Positions 7,680 through 16,942 of a DNA stretch of 64,000 nt are shown piece by piece. The notes beneath the pieces are model-generated. The model searched no databases. It had not been told where the DNA came from and worked only from the letters and a program-made list of their open reading frames with translations. This DNA comes from Kaistella montana (GTDB lineage Bacteria > Bacteroidota > Bacteroidia > Flavobacteriales > Weeksellaceae), in contig NZ_JANFQP010000001.1 in NCBI RefSeq assembly GCF_024436175.1, positions 806,001 through 870,000 on the forward strand, written 5' to 3'. Position 1 is the first letter of the stretch; the number at the start of each line of letters is the position of its first letter. A program made the position numbers and the translations under genes.

Positions 7680-9269
7680 ATGAATAACGACAATAACAAT
7701 CTGCAAAACTCAGTTTCGGTGGAAGACGAACGCACCAAAAACCGCACGATTTGGAACGTCATTATGGCGTCATCACTCGGAACCCTCATCGAATGGTATG
7801 ATTTCTTTATCTTCGGAAGTCTCGCTGTGGTACTTTCTACCAAATTTTTCCCATCAGATAATCCTACTGCCGCTTTCCTTTCTACGCTCGCTACTTTTGC
7901 TGCGGGATTTGTGGTAAGACCTTTCGGAGCACTGTTTTTCGGTCGTCTCGGCGACATGATCGGAAGAAAATATACTTTCTTAGTTACATTACTCATCATG
8001 GGTTTTTCTACTTTCCTTATCGGATGTGTACCAGCTTATGAAACCATCGGATTTATGGCGCCAGTTTTAGTTTTAATTTTAAGATTATTACAAGGACTTG
8101 CATTGGGTGGTGAATATGGCGGAGCGGCAACTTATGTAGCTGAATACGCACAACCACACCGAAGAGGATATTGGACTTCTTGGATTCAAACTACAGCAAC
8201 TGTAGGACTTTTCGTATCTCTCGCTGTGATTTTAGTGACCAAAACAACTTTAACCAAAGAAGAATTTTCCGCTTGGGGATGGAGAATCCCTTTCTGGATT
8301 TCAATTCTAATGGTAGGAGTTTCTTATGTCATCAGAAGAAATATGAAGGAATCTCCACTTTTTGCCGCTGCTAAAAAAGAAGGCAAAACTTCTTCAAACC
8401 CATTGAAAGAATCTTTCGGTAATAAATACAACTTCAAATTCGTACTTCTAGCTCTATTTGGTGCCACAATGGGACAAGGAGTTGTTTGGTACACCGGACA
8501 ATTCTATGCGATGAGCTTTCTCGGAAAAGTAATGAATGTAGACTCTACACAAGTAGATACCATCATGGCTGCATCATTATTCTTGGGGACTCCACTTTTC
8601 ATTTTATTCGGATGGCTTTCGGATAAAGTGGGCAGAAAATCAATCATCCTTTTAGGAATGTTGCTTGCGATTTTTGCGTACAGACCAATCTATCGCGCAA
8701 TGTACCACTCCGTGAATTTAACTGAAAAAACAGTGGTAAAAGATAGCGAAACATTGAAGAGAACCTCTAAAGTTCATGATAAAATTGCTACTGATAGCCT
8801 CATCACTTTCCATACCGAGAAAACCTTTACCGACGGGTCTTCATTGAAAAAAGATTCCATTGTTCATTGGGCTCCTACTGGACCTGTAATTAAAGACGGA
8901 AAACCTGAAGCTGCCAAAGTAGACGTTGCTGTAACCGTAGATCCTGCAACACGTTGGAAACTCATCGCTTTGCTTTTCCTTCAATTGGTATTTGTAACCA
9001 TGGTTTACGGACCTATCGCTGCTTTCCTTGTTGAAATGTTCCCAGTGCGCATTCGCTATACTTCAATGTCTTTGCCTTACCACATCGGAAATGGTATTTT
9101 CGGAGGATTACTTCCTGCCGTTGCAACTTATTTGGTAACCAATGCTAAAGACACAGGTCATGCAGAATGGTATCTGGAAGGACTTTGGTACCCGATTATT
9201 GTGGCAGCAGTTTCCTTAATCATCGGATTTTTCTACTTAAATGGTAAAGACCGCAATGTGGAAGATTAA
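7680..9269 (+). CDS. MFS transporter, metabolite:H+ symporter (MHS/ProP-like) family
   Basis: This 529-residue inner-membrane carrier has the MHS hallmarks GTLIEWYDFFIFG near residue 38, FVVRPFGALFFGRLGDMIGRK (the loop 2-3 motif) and LLQGLALGGEYGGAATYVAEY. A hydrophilic insertion of about 75 residues (roughly 345-420, rich in Thr, Lys and Asp) separates two membrane segments in the second half and is unusual for the family. It follows the porin by 44 bases and precedes a DUF6814-like small membrane protein, a frequent partner in Bacteroidota. With the acyl-CoA synthetases downstream, a monocarboxylate substrate (acetate, propionate or similar) is likely but inferred. Confidence 0.88.
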   Translation: MNNDNNNLQNSVSVEDERTKNRTIWNVIMASSLGTLIEWYDFFIFGSLAVVLSTKFFPSDNPTAAFLSTLATFAAGFVVRPFGALFFGRLGDMIGRKYTFLVTLLIMGFSTFLIGCVPAYETIGFMAPVLVLILRLLQGLALGGEYGGAATYVAEYAQPHRRGYWTSWIQTTATVGLFVSLAVILVTKTTLTKEEFSAWGWRIPFWISILMVGVSYVIRRNMKESPLFAAAKKEGKTSSNPLKESFGNKYNFKFVLLALFGATMGQGVVWYTGQFYAMSFLGKVMNVDSTQVDTIMAASLFLGTPLFILFGWLSDKVGRKSIILLGMLLAIFAYRPIYRAMYHSVNLTEKTVVKDSETLKRTSKVHDKIATDSLITFHTEKTFTDGSSLKKDSIVHWAPTGPVIKDGKPEAAKVDVAVTVDPATRWKLIALLFLQLVFVTMVYGPIAAFLVEMFPVRIRYTSMSLPYHIGNGIFGGLLPAVATYLVTNAKDTGHAEWYLEGLWYPIIVAAVSLIIGFFYLNGKDRNVED

Positions 9270-9307
9270 TTTTTCAATTAAATTTTACTAACTTTAAAAT
9301 TATAAAA

Positions 9308-9535
9308 ATGGACGGAATAAAAAAAATATTAGGAATAGTGTGGTTACTATTAGCACTTGTGGTAGCCTACTATGGCATCACAGAATTTGGTTGGCCAAAA
9401 ATCATGTCGGAGAAGCAAGACGACCAAGTATTCGGCTGGATCATCATGACGATTCTAATGCCAATTATTGTCGGTGGATTGGCCATTTTCGGATGGTACG
9501 CCATCAAAGGTGAATATTCGCAGGATAAACTGTAA
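9308..9535 (+). CDS. Small membrane protein, DUF6814-like partner of the MHS transporter
   Basis: This is a 75-residue protein with two predicted membrane helices: ILGIVWLLLALVVAYYGI (residues 7-24) and IIMTILMPIIVGGLAIFGW (residues 45-63), ending YAIKGEYSQDKL. The pattern resembles the small DUF6814 proteins found behind MFS carriers in Bacteroidota. It is 38 bases behind the transporter gene and followed by a terminator, so it closes the porin-transporter transcript. A role as accessory subunit of the carrier is inferred from conserved pairing; no biochemical function is known to me. Confidence 0.65.
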   Translation: MDGIKKILGIVWLLLALVVAYYGITEFGWPKIMSEKQDDQVFGWIIMTILMPIIVGGLAIFGWYAIKGEYSQDKL

Positions 9536-9556
9536 ATAAACATTTACTAAAAAATA

Positions 9557-9589
9557 AAAATTCCGGCATCATTCAAATGCCGGAATTTT
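9557..9589 (+). terminator. Intrinsic terminator after the transporter operon
   Basis: AAAATTCCGGCAT and ATGCCGGAATTTT form a 13-bp stem with a 7-base loop. The T run on the plus strand is short (TTTT then A), so some read-through into the following regulatory genes is possible. Confidence 0.75.
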
Positions 9590-9609
9590 AAAAAAACTTC
9601 AACAGAAAA

Positions 9610-9804
9610 ATGAAAAAGAGACACAAACAAAAGCTGGTAATTTTAAGCATTATTCTATTTGTGATGTTGAATGCGCCTATTTTGTTTTTATTCAACTCCT
9701 CCGAAATGCTTTGGGGAATACCGTTGATTTATGTGTATTTTTTCATGGTTTGGTTCAGCTCCAGTTTATTGTCATTTTTAATTTTCAAAAGATTCGATGA
9801 GTAG
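9610..9804 (+). CDS. Small membrane protein overlapping the transporter-fused kinase gene
   Basis: This 64-residue protein has a basic N-terminus (MKKRHKQK), two membrane helices (residues 9-28 and 38-58, the second after GIPLIYVYFFMVWF) and ends FKRFDE. The pattern resembles DUF3311/YhdT-like small partners of sodium:solute symporters. Its stop codon overlaps the kinase start by 8 bases (9797-9804), so the two are probably translationally coupled. In Pseudomonas a small hydrophobic protein (CbrX) is similarly coupled to the transporter-fused kinase CbrA; the equivalence here is inferred from arrangement and size, not sequence. Confidence 0.65.
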   Translation: MKKRHKQKLVILSIILFVMLNAPILFLFNSSEMLWGIPLIYVYFFMVWFSSSLLSFLIFKRFDE

Positions 9805-12451
9805 TCCATTGCTATTTATATTGGTAATTCTTTATCTGGGATTACTTTTCTTCATCGCTTTTTGGGCAGAAAAAAAGAAAAGTAATTTTTGGGTAAATAA
9901 TCCTTATATCTACGCGCTTTCGCTTGCCGTTTATTGTTCCGCGTGGACGTATTACGGAAGCATCGGTGTGGCAGCTAATCAGGGTTTAGAATATTTGGCA
10001 ATTTATATCGGTCCGGTTATCATTATTCCGGCTTGGATTTATATTAATTCAAAAATCATCAGAATTTCAAGGGTAAATAAAATAAGCAGCATTGCCGATT
10101 TTATTTCATTAAGATACGGAAACAGCAGATTTCTAGGAGCTTTGGTCGCTTTTGTCTGTATTTTGGCAGTTATTCCTTACATCGGATTGCAAATTAAAGC
10201 GATTTCGGAATCTTATCACCTGATTACCAAAACTGAAATTTCAAGCAACATTTTCTTTGATTCTGCGACATATGTTGTTATAATAATCGCTTTGTTTTCG
10301 GCATATTATGGCACTCGCTATGTAGATGCTTCAGAAAAAAGACTCGGAATTATTTCTGCGGTTGCTTTTGAAAGTTTCCTGAAACTTATATTCTTTTTAA
10401 TCTTCGGAATATTCGTTGTTTATGGAATTTTTAATGGGTTTGAAGATATTTATAAACAAGCTTCAAAACTTCCGGATTTTCATCAAAAAAATACTTTCAA
10501 TGGTTTAGAAGGTGGTTTTAATTGGTTCCTAATGTGCTTACTTTCCATGACGGCTATTTTCCTGTTACCGCGACAATTTCACTCCACCATTATCGAAAAT
10601 CGTACAGAAAAACATCTGAAAACAGCGATTTGGTTGTTTCCCCTTTACCTTTTATTGCTCAATTTTTTTGTTTTTCCGATTGCTTGGGGTGGCAAAATTC
10701 TTTTTGCAGGTCAAAACGTAAATCCCGAGTTTTTTTCCATTCTTATTCCGCAAAAATTCGGCAATACTTTCATCTCAGCGATGATCTTTTTCGGTGGATT
10801 AAGTGCGTGTATCTCGATGATCATTATCTCCAGTATTTCCCTATCGGTAATGCTTTCCAACAACATCATCATTCCATATGGCTTGCTGAACAATTTCAAA
10901 ACAGAAACCGAAAACACCAACAGCAAAACCATCGTCAACATACGGAAAATCAGTATTTTTTCGCTGATTATTCTGGGATTTGTCTTCTATAAATTTCTTA
11001 TCATCGGATCATCAATGTTTTCCGTAGGTCTTATTTCGTTTGTATTGATTGCGCAACTTGCACCTTCATTTTTCGGAGCTATTTTCTGGCGTCGAGGCAA
11101 TTTTTATGGCGCAATTACAGGAATTATTGTGGGGGTTTTCATCTGTTATTTCAATTTAATTCTTCCTAATTATTTCGAAACTACTTATCAAAACTCTTCG
11201 CTTTTTCTTTTTTTTAAAATTCCTTATTTATCGCCAGTTGCCAATGTTTTTTTCTGGAGTTTAATTGTTAATGCAAGCTTATTTCTCATCATTTCATCTT
11301 CCGTTATCGGGCATTATCGCGAAAGAAACTTCGCTGAAATCTATGTTGATATCGATGATTATATTCTGAATCATGAAAACGCTTATATCTGGAAAGGAAC
11401 GGCAAACATTTCCGATATCCGCAAAATTCTGACCCGCTTTTTGGGCGAGAAAAAAACAAAACAAGCACTGAATATTTTCAATCTCAAATACAATATTTCT
11501 GATGAAAACGACAGTGCAGATTCCCGTTTTATTAAGTTTTCCGAGAATTTACTCAGTGGAAGAATTGGAACAGCTTCTGCAAAAATTTTAATTGAAGGCG
11601 TTACCAAAGAAGACAAAATCACTTTGCCGGAAGTATTGAAAATTCTGGAAGAATCCAAGGAAAATATTTCGATGAACAAGCAACTTACCGAGCATTCCCA
11701 GCAACTCCGAAAACTCTCGGAAGAGTTGCAAAATGCCAACGAAACGCTCATCATCAAAGACAGACAGAAAGACGATTTTCTCGATTCTGTAGCTCATGAA
11801 CTTCGAACTCCGATTACGGCAATCCGTGCAACCAGCGAACTGCTTTTGGACGATGAAGAAATGCCTTTAGAAATTAAAAAAGATTTCCTCGGAAACATTA
11901 TTTCCGAAAGCGATCGCCTCGCTGAAATCATCAACGACATCCTCTATCTCGATAAATTAGAAGCCGGAACAACACCTCTAAATATTGAATATAAAAGCAT
12001 TACCGAAACTTATTATAAAGCACTGAAACCTTTGCAGCAGCTGTTTGACCAGAAACATCTTCATCATTCGGAAGTAAATCTTTTACAAGATGAACATTTT
12101 TATTTCGATGAAATGAAAATGATACAATTATTTCAGAATATTCTCGGAAATGCACTAAAATTCACCAATGAACAAGGAATGGTGCAAACCAAATTTCAAG
12201 AAAAAGATGGAACTCTGAAAATATCAATTTTCAACACGGGAAAAAACATCCCGGAAGAAGATCTAGATTTTGTTTTTGAAAAATTTTATCAAAGTAAAAA
12301 CCAAAACATACGAAAACCTCTCGGAAGCGGCCTTGGATTAGCAATTTGTAAAAAAATAATCACCGCACACAGCGGAAATATTACCGCAAAAAACAAAGAA
12401 ATAGGAGTAACTTTTGAAATATTCTTGCCCAATCAAACTGAAAGAAAATGA
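9797..12451 (+). CDS. SLC5-type transporter-fused sensor histidine kinase (CbrA/CrbS-like)
   Basis: This 884-residue protein joins a sodium:solute-symporter domain of about 13 membrane helices (residues 1-505, with WTYYGSIGVAANQGL and ADFISLRYGNSRFLGAL) to a soluble region resembling the STAC linker (YIWKGTANISDIRKILTRFLGE) and a histidine kinase. The H-box is SVAHELRTPITAI with His667, the N-box ILGNALKFTN, and the ATP lid GSGLGLAICKKI; FEKFYQSK is the F-box. CrbS and CbrA of gammaproteobacteria share this layout and control acetate or carbon use. The partner regulator follows with a 4-base overlap, and acetyl-CoA synthetase is nearby. Acetate or related sensing is inferred. Confidence 0.88.
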   Translation: MSSPLLFILVILYLGLLFFIAFWAEKKKSNFWVNNPYIYALSLAVYCSAWTYYGSIGVAANQGLEYLAIYIGPVIIIPAWIYINSKIIRISRVNKISSIADFISLRYGNSRFLGALVAFVCILAVIPYIGLQIKAISESYHLITKTEISSNIFFDSATYVVIIIALFSAYYGTRYVDASEKRLGIISAVAFESFLKLIFFLIFGIFVVYGIFNGFEDIYKQASKLPDFHQKNTFNGLEGGFNWFLMCLLSMTAIFLLPRQFHSTIIENRTEKHLKTAIWLFPLYLLLLNFFVFPIAWGGKILFAGQNVNPEFFSILIPQKFGNTFISAMIFFGGLSACISMIIISSISLSVMLSNNIIIPYGLLNNFKTETENTNSKTIVNIRKISIFSLIILGFVFYKFLIIGSSMFSVGLISFVLIAQLAPSFFGAIFWRRGNFYGAITGIIVGVFICYFNLILPNYFETTYQNSSLFLFFKIPYLSPVANVFFWSLIVNASLFLIISSSVIGHYRERNFAEIYVDIDDYILNHENAYIWKGTANISDIRKILTRFLGEKKTKQALNIFNLKYNISDENDSADSRFIKFSENLLSGRIGTASAKILIEGVTKEDKITLPEVLKILEESKENISMNKQLTEHSQQLRKLSEELQNANETLIIKDRQKDDFLDSVAHELRTPITAIRATSELLLDDEEMPLEIKKDFLGNIISESDRLAEIINDILYLDKLEAGTTPLNIEYKSITETYYKALKPLQQLFDQKHLHHSEVNLLQDEHFYFDEMKMIQLFQNILGNALKFTNEQGMVQTKFQEKDGTLKISIFNTGKNIPEEDLDFVFEKFYQSKNQNIRKPLGSGLGLAICKKIITAHSGNITAKNKEIGVTFEIFLPNQTERK

Positions 12452-12810
12452 AGAAAATATTAATTGCAGATGACGAACATAAGATTGTGATGACTTTGGA
12501 ATATGCTTTCCGGAAAGCCGGTTACGAAGTTTTCATCGCAAGAGACGGATCCGAAGTTTTAGAAATCTTAAAAGAACAAATTCCGGATGCCATTTTACTC
12601 GATGTGATGATGCCCAATCTGGATGGATATTCCACCCTGACTGAGATTAAAAAAAATGAAAAATTAAGCAACATAAAAATCATATTTCTCTCAGCCAAAA
12701 CCGGTGAAAGCGACATCAAAAAAGGTCTAGATTTAGGCGCAGATGCTTATATCACAAAGCCTTATTCCATCAAGAAACTCACCGAAAAAGTTGAAGAACT
12801 TTTGAAATAA
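12448..12810 (+). CDS. Receiver-only response regulator
   Basis: This 120-residue CheY-like protein has all receiver residues: acidic pair D8-D9 (ILIADDE), phospho-acceptor D52 (LLDVMMPNLDGY), S82 (IIFLSAK) and K104 (YITKPYS). The chain ends at the receiver's last helix, so there is no DNA-binding or enzymatic output. CrbR-type partners of CrbS carry a LuxR HTH, so the loss of output is noteworthy. Its ATG overlaps the kinase stop by 4 bases, marking it as the cognate partner. It may pass the signal by protein contact or act as a phosphate sink. Confidence 0.9.
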   Translation: MKKILIADDEHKIVMTLEYAFRKAGYEVFIARDGSEVLEILKEQIPDAILLDVMMPNLDGYSTLTEIKKNEKLSNIKIIFLSAKTGESDIKKGLDLGADAYITKPYSIKKLTEKVEELLK

Positions 12811-12852
12811 TGGTCTATTAAATTTTAATTTAAAATCTAAATAACTAATAAA

Positions 12853-14754
12853 ATGGATGCAAATGAAATGTTCCGCGAAAGTGTGGAAAATAAAGAACAG
12901 TTTTGGGCATCACAAGCCGAAAATATCGAATGGTTCCGAAAACCAAAAACAATCATCACCGATGATGGCGAAAACTACCCTACTTGGTTTGCTGATGGCG
13001 AATTAAACACTTGTTATTTGGCACTTGATAAACATATTAATGACGGTTTTGGCGATCAAACAGCAATTATTTATGATTCTCCGGTAACCAATCGTATTTT
13101 AAAATTCACTTTCAGTGAAGTGAGGGAACAAGTCGCTAAACTCGCAGGTGGTTTGCAGAAATTAGGCCTGCAAAAAGGCGATACCGCAATTATTTACATG
13201 CCGATGATTCCTCAATCAGTATTTGCAATGCTTGCTTGCGCAAGATTAGGAGTAACGCATTCGGTCGTTTTTGGAGGTTTTGCACCTACAGAACTTGCCA
13301 TAAGAATTGATGATTGCAACCCAAAAGCCATCCTTACTGCAAGCTCCGGAATGGAGGTTTCGCGCAGAATTCCTTATATCCCATTCGTGAGAGAAGCCAT
13401 CGAAATTGCAGATCATCAACCGGAACATATCGTTGCTTTCGACAGAAAACTTCTTGGAAATACCATTGATTTTGAAAACGAAAAAGACCTCACCGATTTC
13501 GAAAAACTTATCGCAGAATCCGATCCTGCAGATTGCGTTCCGGTGGAATCTACCCATCCGTTATATATTTTGTACACCTCCGGAACAACCGGAAAACCAA
13601 AAGGTGTAGTTCGCGACAATGGTGGTCATGCAGTAGCATTGAAATTTGCCATCACCAATATTTATGGAGCAAAACAAGGCGAAACTTTTTGGGCTGCATC
13701 CGACATTGGTTGGGCAGTAGGTCATAGTTTTTCGGTTTACGGACCATTAATTAATAGAAATACCACCATTATTTTTGAAGGAAAACCTATCGGAACTCCT
13801 GATGCAGGTACTTTCTGGAGAGTGATTCAGGATCATAAAGTTTCGGTAATGTTTACAGCTCCAACTGCAATTAGAGCTATTAAAAAAGAAGATCCTGATG
13901 GTAATTTGGTAAAAAAATACGATTTATCTTCCCTAAGAACACAGTTTTTGGCCGGCGAAAGGTGCGATGTTGCCACACTCGATTGGTATGATGAACACGT
14001 AGGAGTTCCAGCGATTGATCATTGGTGGCAAACAGAATCGGGTTGGCCGATGTTGGGATTAATGCCGGGTGTGCAAGAAGTAAAAATAAAACGTGCGTCT
14101 GCAGGAAAACCAATTCCTGGCTACGATATTAAAATTTTCAGCGAAGAAGGCTATGAACTCGATGCCCACAAAGAAGGTTATCTGGTAATCAAACTTCCGT
14201 TGGGTCCGGGTGCTTTATCCGGAATTTGGAATGATCCGGAACGTTTTAAATTCGGTTATTTATCGAGGTTCCCGGGTTATTATTTCTCTGGAGATGGCGC
14301 TATACAGGACGAAGATGGCTATATTTTCGTCACTGGAAGAGTTGACGACGTCATCAATGTAGCAGGACACCGACTATCAACCGCTGAAATGGAAGAAGTT
14401 GTTTCCGCTCATAAAGATGTTGCCGAATGTTGCGTTGTAGGGATTGATGATGATCTTCGCGGGCAGGTTCCTTTTGCAATTGCCGTTTTAAAATCAGGTT
14501 CCAAAGTCAATCAGGAAGACTTAGAGAAAGATATCGTCGCATTGGTACGCGAAAAAATCGGCGCAGTAGCTTGCCTAAGAAATGCAATGGTGGTGAACCG
14601 ATTACCTAAAACCCGTTCCGGAAAAATCCTCAGAAAACTGATCCGAACAATGCTCGATGGAAAAGATTACCAAATGCCTTCAACCATCGATGATGAAAGC
14701 ATCGTAGAGGAATTACAACAAAGGATTAATGCGTACGGAAATGAAAAAAAATAA
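12853..14754 (+). CDS. prpE: Acyl-CoA synthetase, propionyl-CoA synthetase (PrpE)-like
   Basis: This cytoplasmic AMP-forming synthetase activates a short-chain acid with ATP and CoA. The 633 residues carry the P-loop YTSGTTGKPKGVVRD (near residue 236), the acetyl/propionyl-CoA synthetase core WWQTESGWPM (near 395) and the C-terminal PKTRSGKILRK with the acetylatable Lys591. HSVVFGGFAPTELAIRIDDCNPKAIL matches PrpE and ACSS3-type enzymes better than Acs, which has GFSA(S/E)A at this site. It lies 42 bases after the response regulator. Propionate is the likely substrate; other short-chain acids are possible. Confidence 0.82.
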   Translation: MDANEMFRESVENKEQFWASQAENIEWFRKPKTIITDDGENYPTWFADGELNTCYLALDKHINDGFGDQTAIIYDSPVTNRILKFTFSEVREQVAKLAGGLQKLGLQKGDTAIIYMPMIPQSVFAMLACARLGVTHSVVFGGFAPTELAIRIDDCNPKAILTASSGMEVSRRIPYIPFVREAIEIADHQPEHIVAFDRKLLGNTIDFENEKDLTDFEKLIAESDPADCVPVESTHPLYILYTSGTTGKPKGVVRDNGGHAVALKFAITNIYGAKQGETFWAASDIGWAVGHSFSVYGPLINRNTTIIFEGKPIGTPDAGTFWRVIQDHKVSVMFTAPTAIRAIKKEDPDGNLVKKYDLSSLRTQFLAGERCDVATLDWYDEHVGVPAIDHWWQTESGWPMLGLMPGVQEVKIKRASAGKPIPGYDIKIFSEEGYELDAHKEGYLVIKLPLGPGALSGIWNDPERFKFGYLSRFPGYYFSGDGAIQDEDGYIFVTGRVDDVINVAGHRLSTAEMEEVVSAHKDVAECCVVGIDDDLRGQVPFAIAVLKSGSKVNQEDLEKDIVALVREKIGAVACLRNAMVVNRLPKTRSGKILRKLIRTMLDGKDYQMPSTIDDESIVEELQQRINAYGNEKK

Positions 14755-14888
14755 TCCTAAATACTTTTAAAACTTATCAATTTATTTTAAATTTAAACTC
14801 AATTTTTCAACCGAAGTTTGACTATTTTCCAGAACGAAAAACTAAACTAAAAAATACGATCAACTTCAATTAATAAAAATCAATAGAC

Positions 14889-16796
14889 ATGAAGAATTAT
14901 TTCATTGATGACCTACCCGATTATTTTAAACAGTATAAAAAATCCATCAAAAACCCTAAAAAATTCTGGGACAAAATCGCCGACGAAAATTTCGTTTGGT
15001 ACCAAAGATGGAGCAAAGTGGTAGATTATGATATGCAGGAAGCCAAAATCAAATGGTTTAAAAATGCAAAACTCAACATCACTAAAAACTGTATCGACCG
15101 TCATTTGAATCTTCGCGGCGACAAAACTGCGATTATTTGGGAACCCAACAATCCTGAAGAAGAAGCGCAACATATTTCCTACAACGAGCTGCGCGACAGG
15201 GTTTGCAAAATGGCAAATGTTTTACGCGATATGGGAATCGAAAAAGGCGATCGCGTGTGCATCTACCTTCCGATGATTCCGGAACTTGCTGTTACCATGT
15301 TGGCTTGCGCAAGATTGGGAGCAGTGCATTCTGTGATTTTTGCAGGATTTTCTGCTTCTGCAGTTGCTTCAAGAGTAAACGATTGTGGAGCGAAACTGGT
15401 AATTTGTTCAGACGGAAGTTATCGTGCCAACAAAGCCATCGATTTGAAAGGAATCATCGATGAAGCGATGGAAAAATGCCCAACAGTAGAAAAAGTTTTA
15501 GTTGTAAAAAGAACCGGCGGCCCTCTAAAAATGAAGGAAGGCAGAGATTTCTGGCTTGAGCCTTTATATGAAAAAGCACCTGCAGATTTTATTTCTGTAA
15601 TTATGGATGCCGAAGATCCTTTATTTATCCTTTACACTTCAGGTTCAACCGGAAAACCAAAAGGAATGTTACATACTTGCGCAGGATATATGGTTTATAC
15701 CGCCTATACCTTCAAAAATGTATTCAATTATAAAGAAAATGATGTTTATTGGTGTACCGCAGATATCGGTTGGATTACCGGACATTCTTACATTTTGTAT
15801 GGTCCGCTTGCGAATGGTGCTACGACGGTAATTTTTGAAGGTGTTCCTACTTATCCGGAACCAGATCGTTTTTGGCAAGTAATTGAAAAACACAAAGTTA
15901 CCCAATTCTACACCGCTCCTACTGCAATTCGTTCTTTAGCAAAAGAATCCTACGAATGGGTTGAAAAACATGATTTATCGAGTTTAAGAGTCATAGGTTC
16001 TGTTGGTGAACCTATTAATGATGAAGCTTGGCATTGGTATAACGATCATGTCGGAAAGAAAAAATGCCCAATTGTCGATACTTGGTGGCAAACCGAAACC
16101 GGCGGAATCATGATTTCACCAATTCCTTTTGTTACACCAACTAAACCTACTTATGCTACCCTACCATTGCCGGGAATTCAACCTGTTTTGATGGATGATA
16201 AACGAAACGAAATCACCGGAAATCAGGTAGATGGAAACCTTTGTATTCGTTTTCCATGGCCGGGAATTGCACGCACAATTTGGGGCGATCATCAGCGATA
16301 CAAAGAAACTTATTTCACTGCTTTTCCTGGGAAATATTTTACCGGAGACGGCGCATTGCGTGATGAAGTGGGATATTATAGAATTACCGGTCGTGTAGAT
16401 GATGTGATTATCGTTTCTGGTCATAATCTTGGTACAGCGCCTATTGAAGACAGCATCAACCAACATCCGGCGGTTGCGGAATCTGCGATTGTGGGTTATC
16501 CTCATGATATCAAAGGAAGTGCACTTTATGGTTATGTAATTTTAAAAGATACCGGTGAAGGAAGAGATCGCGATAACTTAAGAAAAGAAATCAACCAAGT
16601 AATCAGCGATACAGTCGGGCCAATCGCAAAACTCGACAAAATACAGTTTGTAACAGCATTACCAAAAACCCGTTCCGGAAAAATTATGCGTAGAATTCTA
16701 AGAAAAATTGCTGAAGGCGATTTCGCTAATTTTGGTGATACTTCTACCCTGTTAAACCCAGAAATTGTGGATGAAATTAAAAATGAGAGAATTTAA
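14889..16796 (+). CDS. acs: Acetyl-CoA synthetase
   Basis: This enzyme makes acetyl-CoA from acetate, ATP and CoA. Its 635 residues include HSVIFAGFSASAVASRVNDCGAKL (near 145), the P-loop YTSGSTGKPKGMLHT (near 250), WWQTETGGIM (near 403) and PKTRSGKIMRR with Lys598, the usual acetylation site that inactivates the enzyme. GRVDDVIIVSGHNLGTAPIE is typical of Acs. It follows the PrpE-like gene after 134 bases, so it may have its own promoter. Its location beside a CrbS/CbrA-like kinase matches the acetate switch of other bacteria, where the kinase system controls acs. Confidence 0.95.
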   Translation: MKNYFIDDLPDYFKQYKKSIKNPKKFWDKIADENFVWYQRWSKVVDYDMQEAKIKWFKNAKLNITKNCIDRHLNLRGDKTAIIWEPNNPEEEAQHISYNELRDRVCKMANVLRDMGIEKGDRVCIYLPMIPELAVTMLACARLGAVHSVIFAGFSASAVASRVNDCGAKLVICSDGSYRANKAIDLKGIIDEAMEKCPTVEKVLVVKRTGGPLKMKEGRDFWLEPLYEKAPADFISVIMDAEDPLFILYTSGSTGKPKGMLHTCAGYMVYTAYTFKNVFNYKENDVYWCTADIGWITGHSYILYGPLANGATTVIFEGVPTYPEPDRFWQVIEKHKVTQFYTAPTAIRSLAKESYEWVEKHDLSSLRVIGSVGEPINDEAWHWYNDHVGKKKCPIVDTWWQTETGGIMISPIPFVTPTKPTYATLPLPGIQPVLMDDKRNEITGNQVDGNLCIRFPWPGIARTIWGDHQRYKETYFTAFPGKYFTGDGALRDEVGYYRITGRVDDVIIVSGHNLGTAPIEDSINQHPAVAESAIVGYPHDIKGSALYGYVILKDTGEGRDRDNLRKEINQVISDTVGPIAKLDKIQFVTALPKTRSGKIMRRILRKIAEGDFANFGDTSTLLNPEIVDEIKNERI

Positions 16797-16866
16797 ATAA
16801 CCTTCTCATTCTTACTAATGAATTTCGGAATTATAAAATTTTTAGTTCATTTACTTTAAATACAAA

Positions 16867-16898
16867 AAAAATCATCTCTATATTAGAGATGATTTTTT
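16867..16898. terminator. Bidirectional terminator between acs and gpmI
   Basis: AAAATCATCTCT and AGAGATGATTTT pair around TATAT, with an A tract before and a T tract after, so it can end both the plus-strand acs and minus-strand gpmI transcripts. Confidence 0.85.
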
Positions 16899-16942
16899 TT
16901 AATTATTAATGTATTTAAAAACACTAATAAAACATAATGTTT

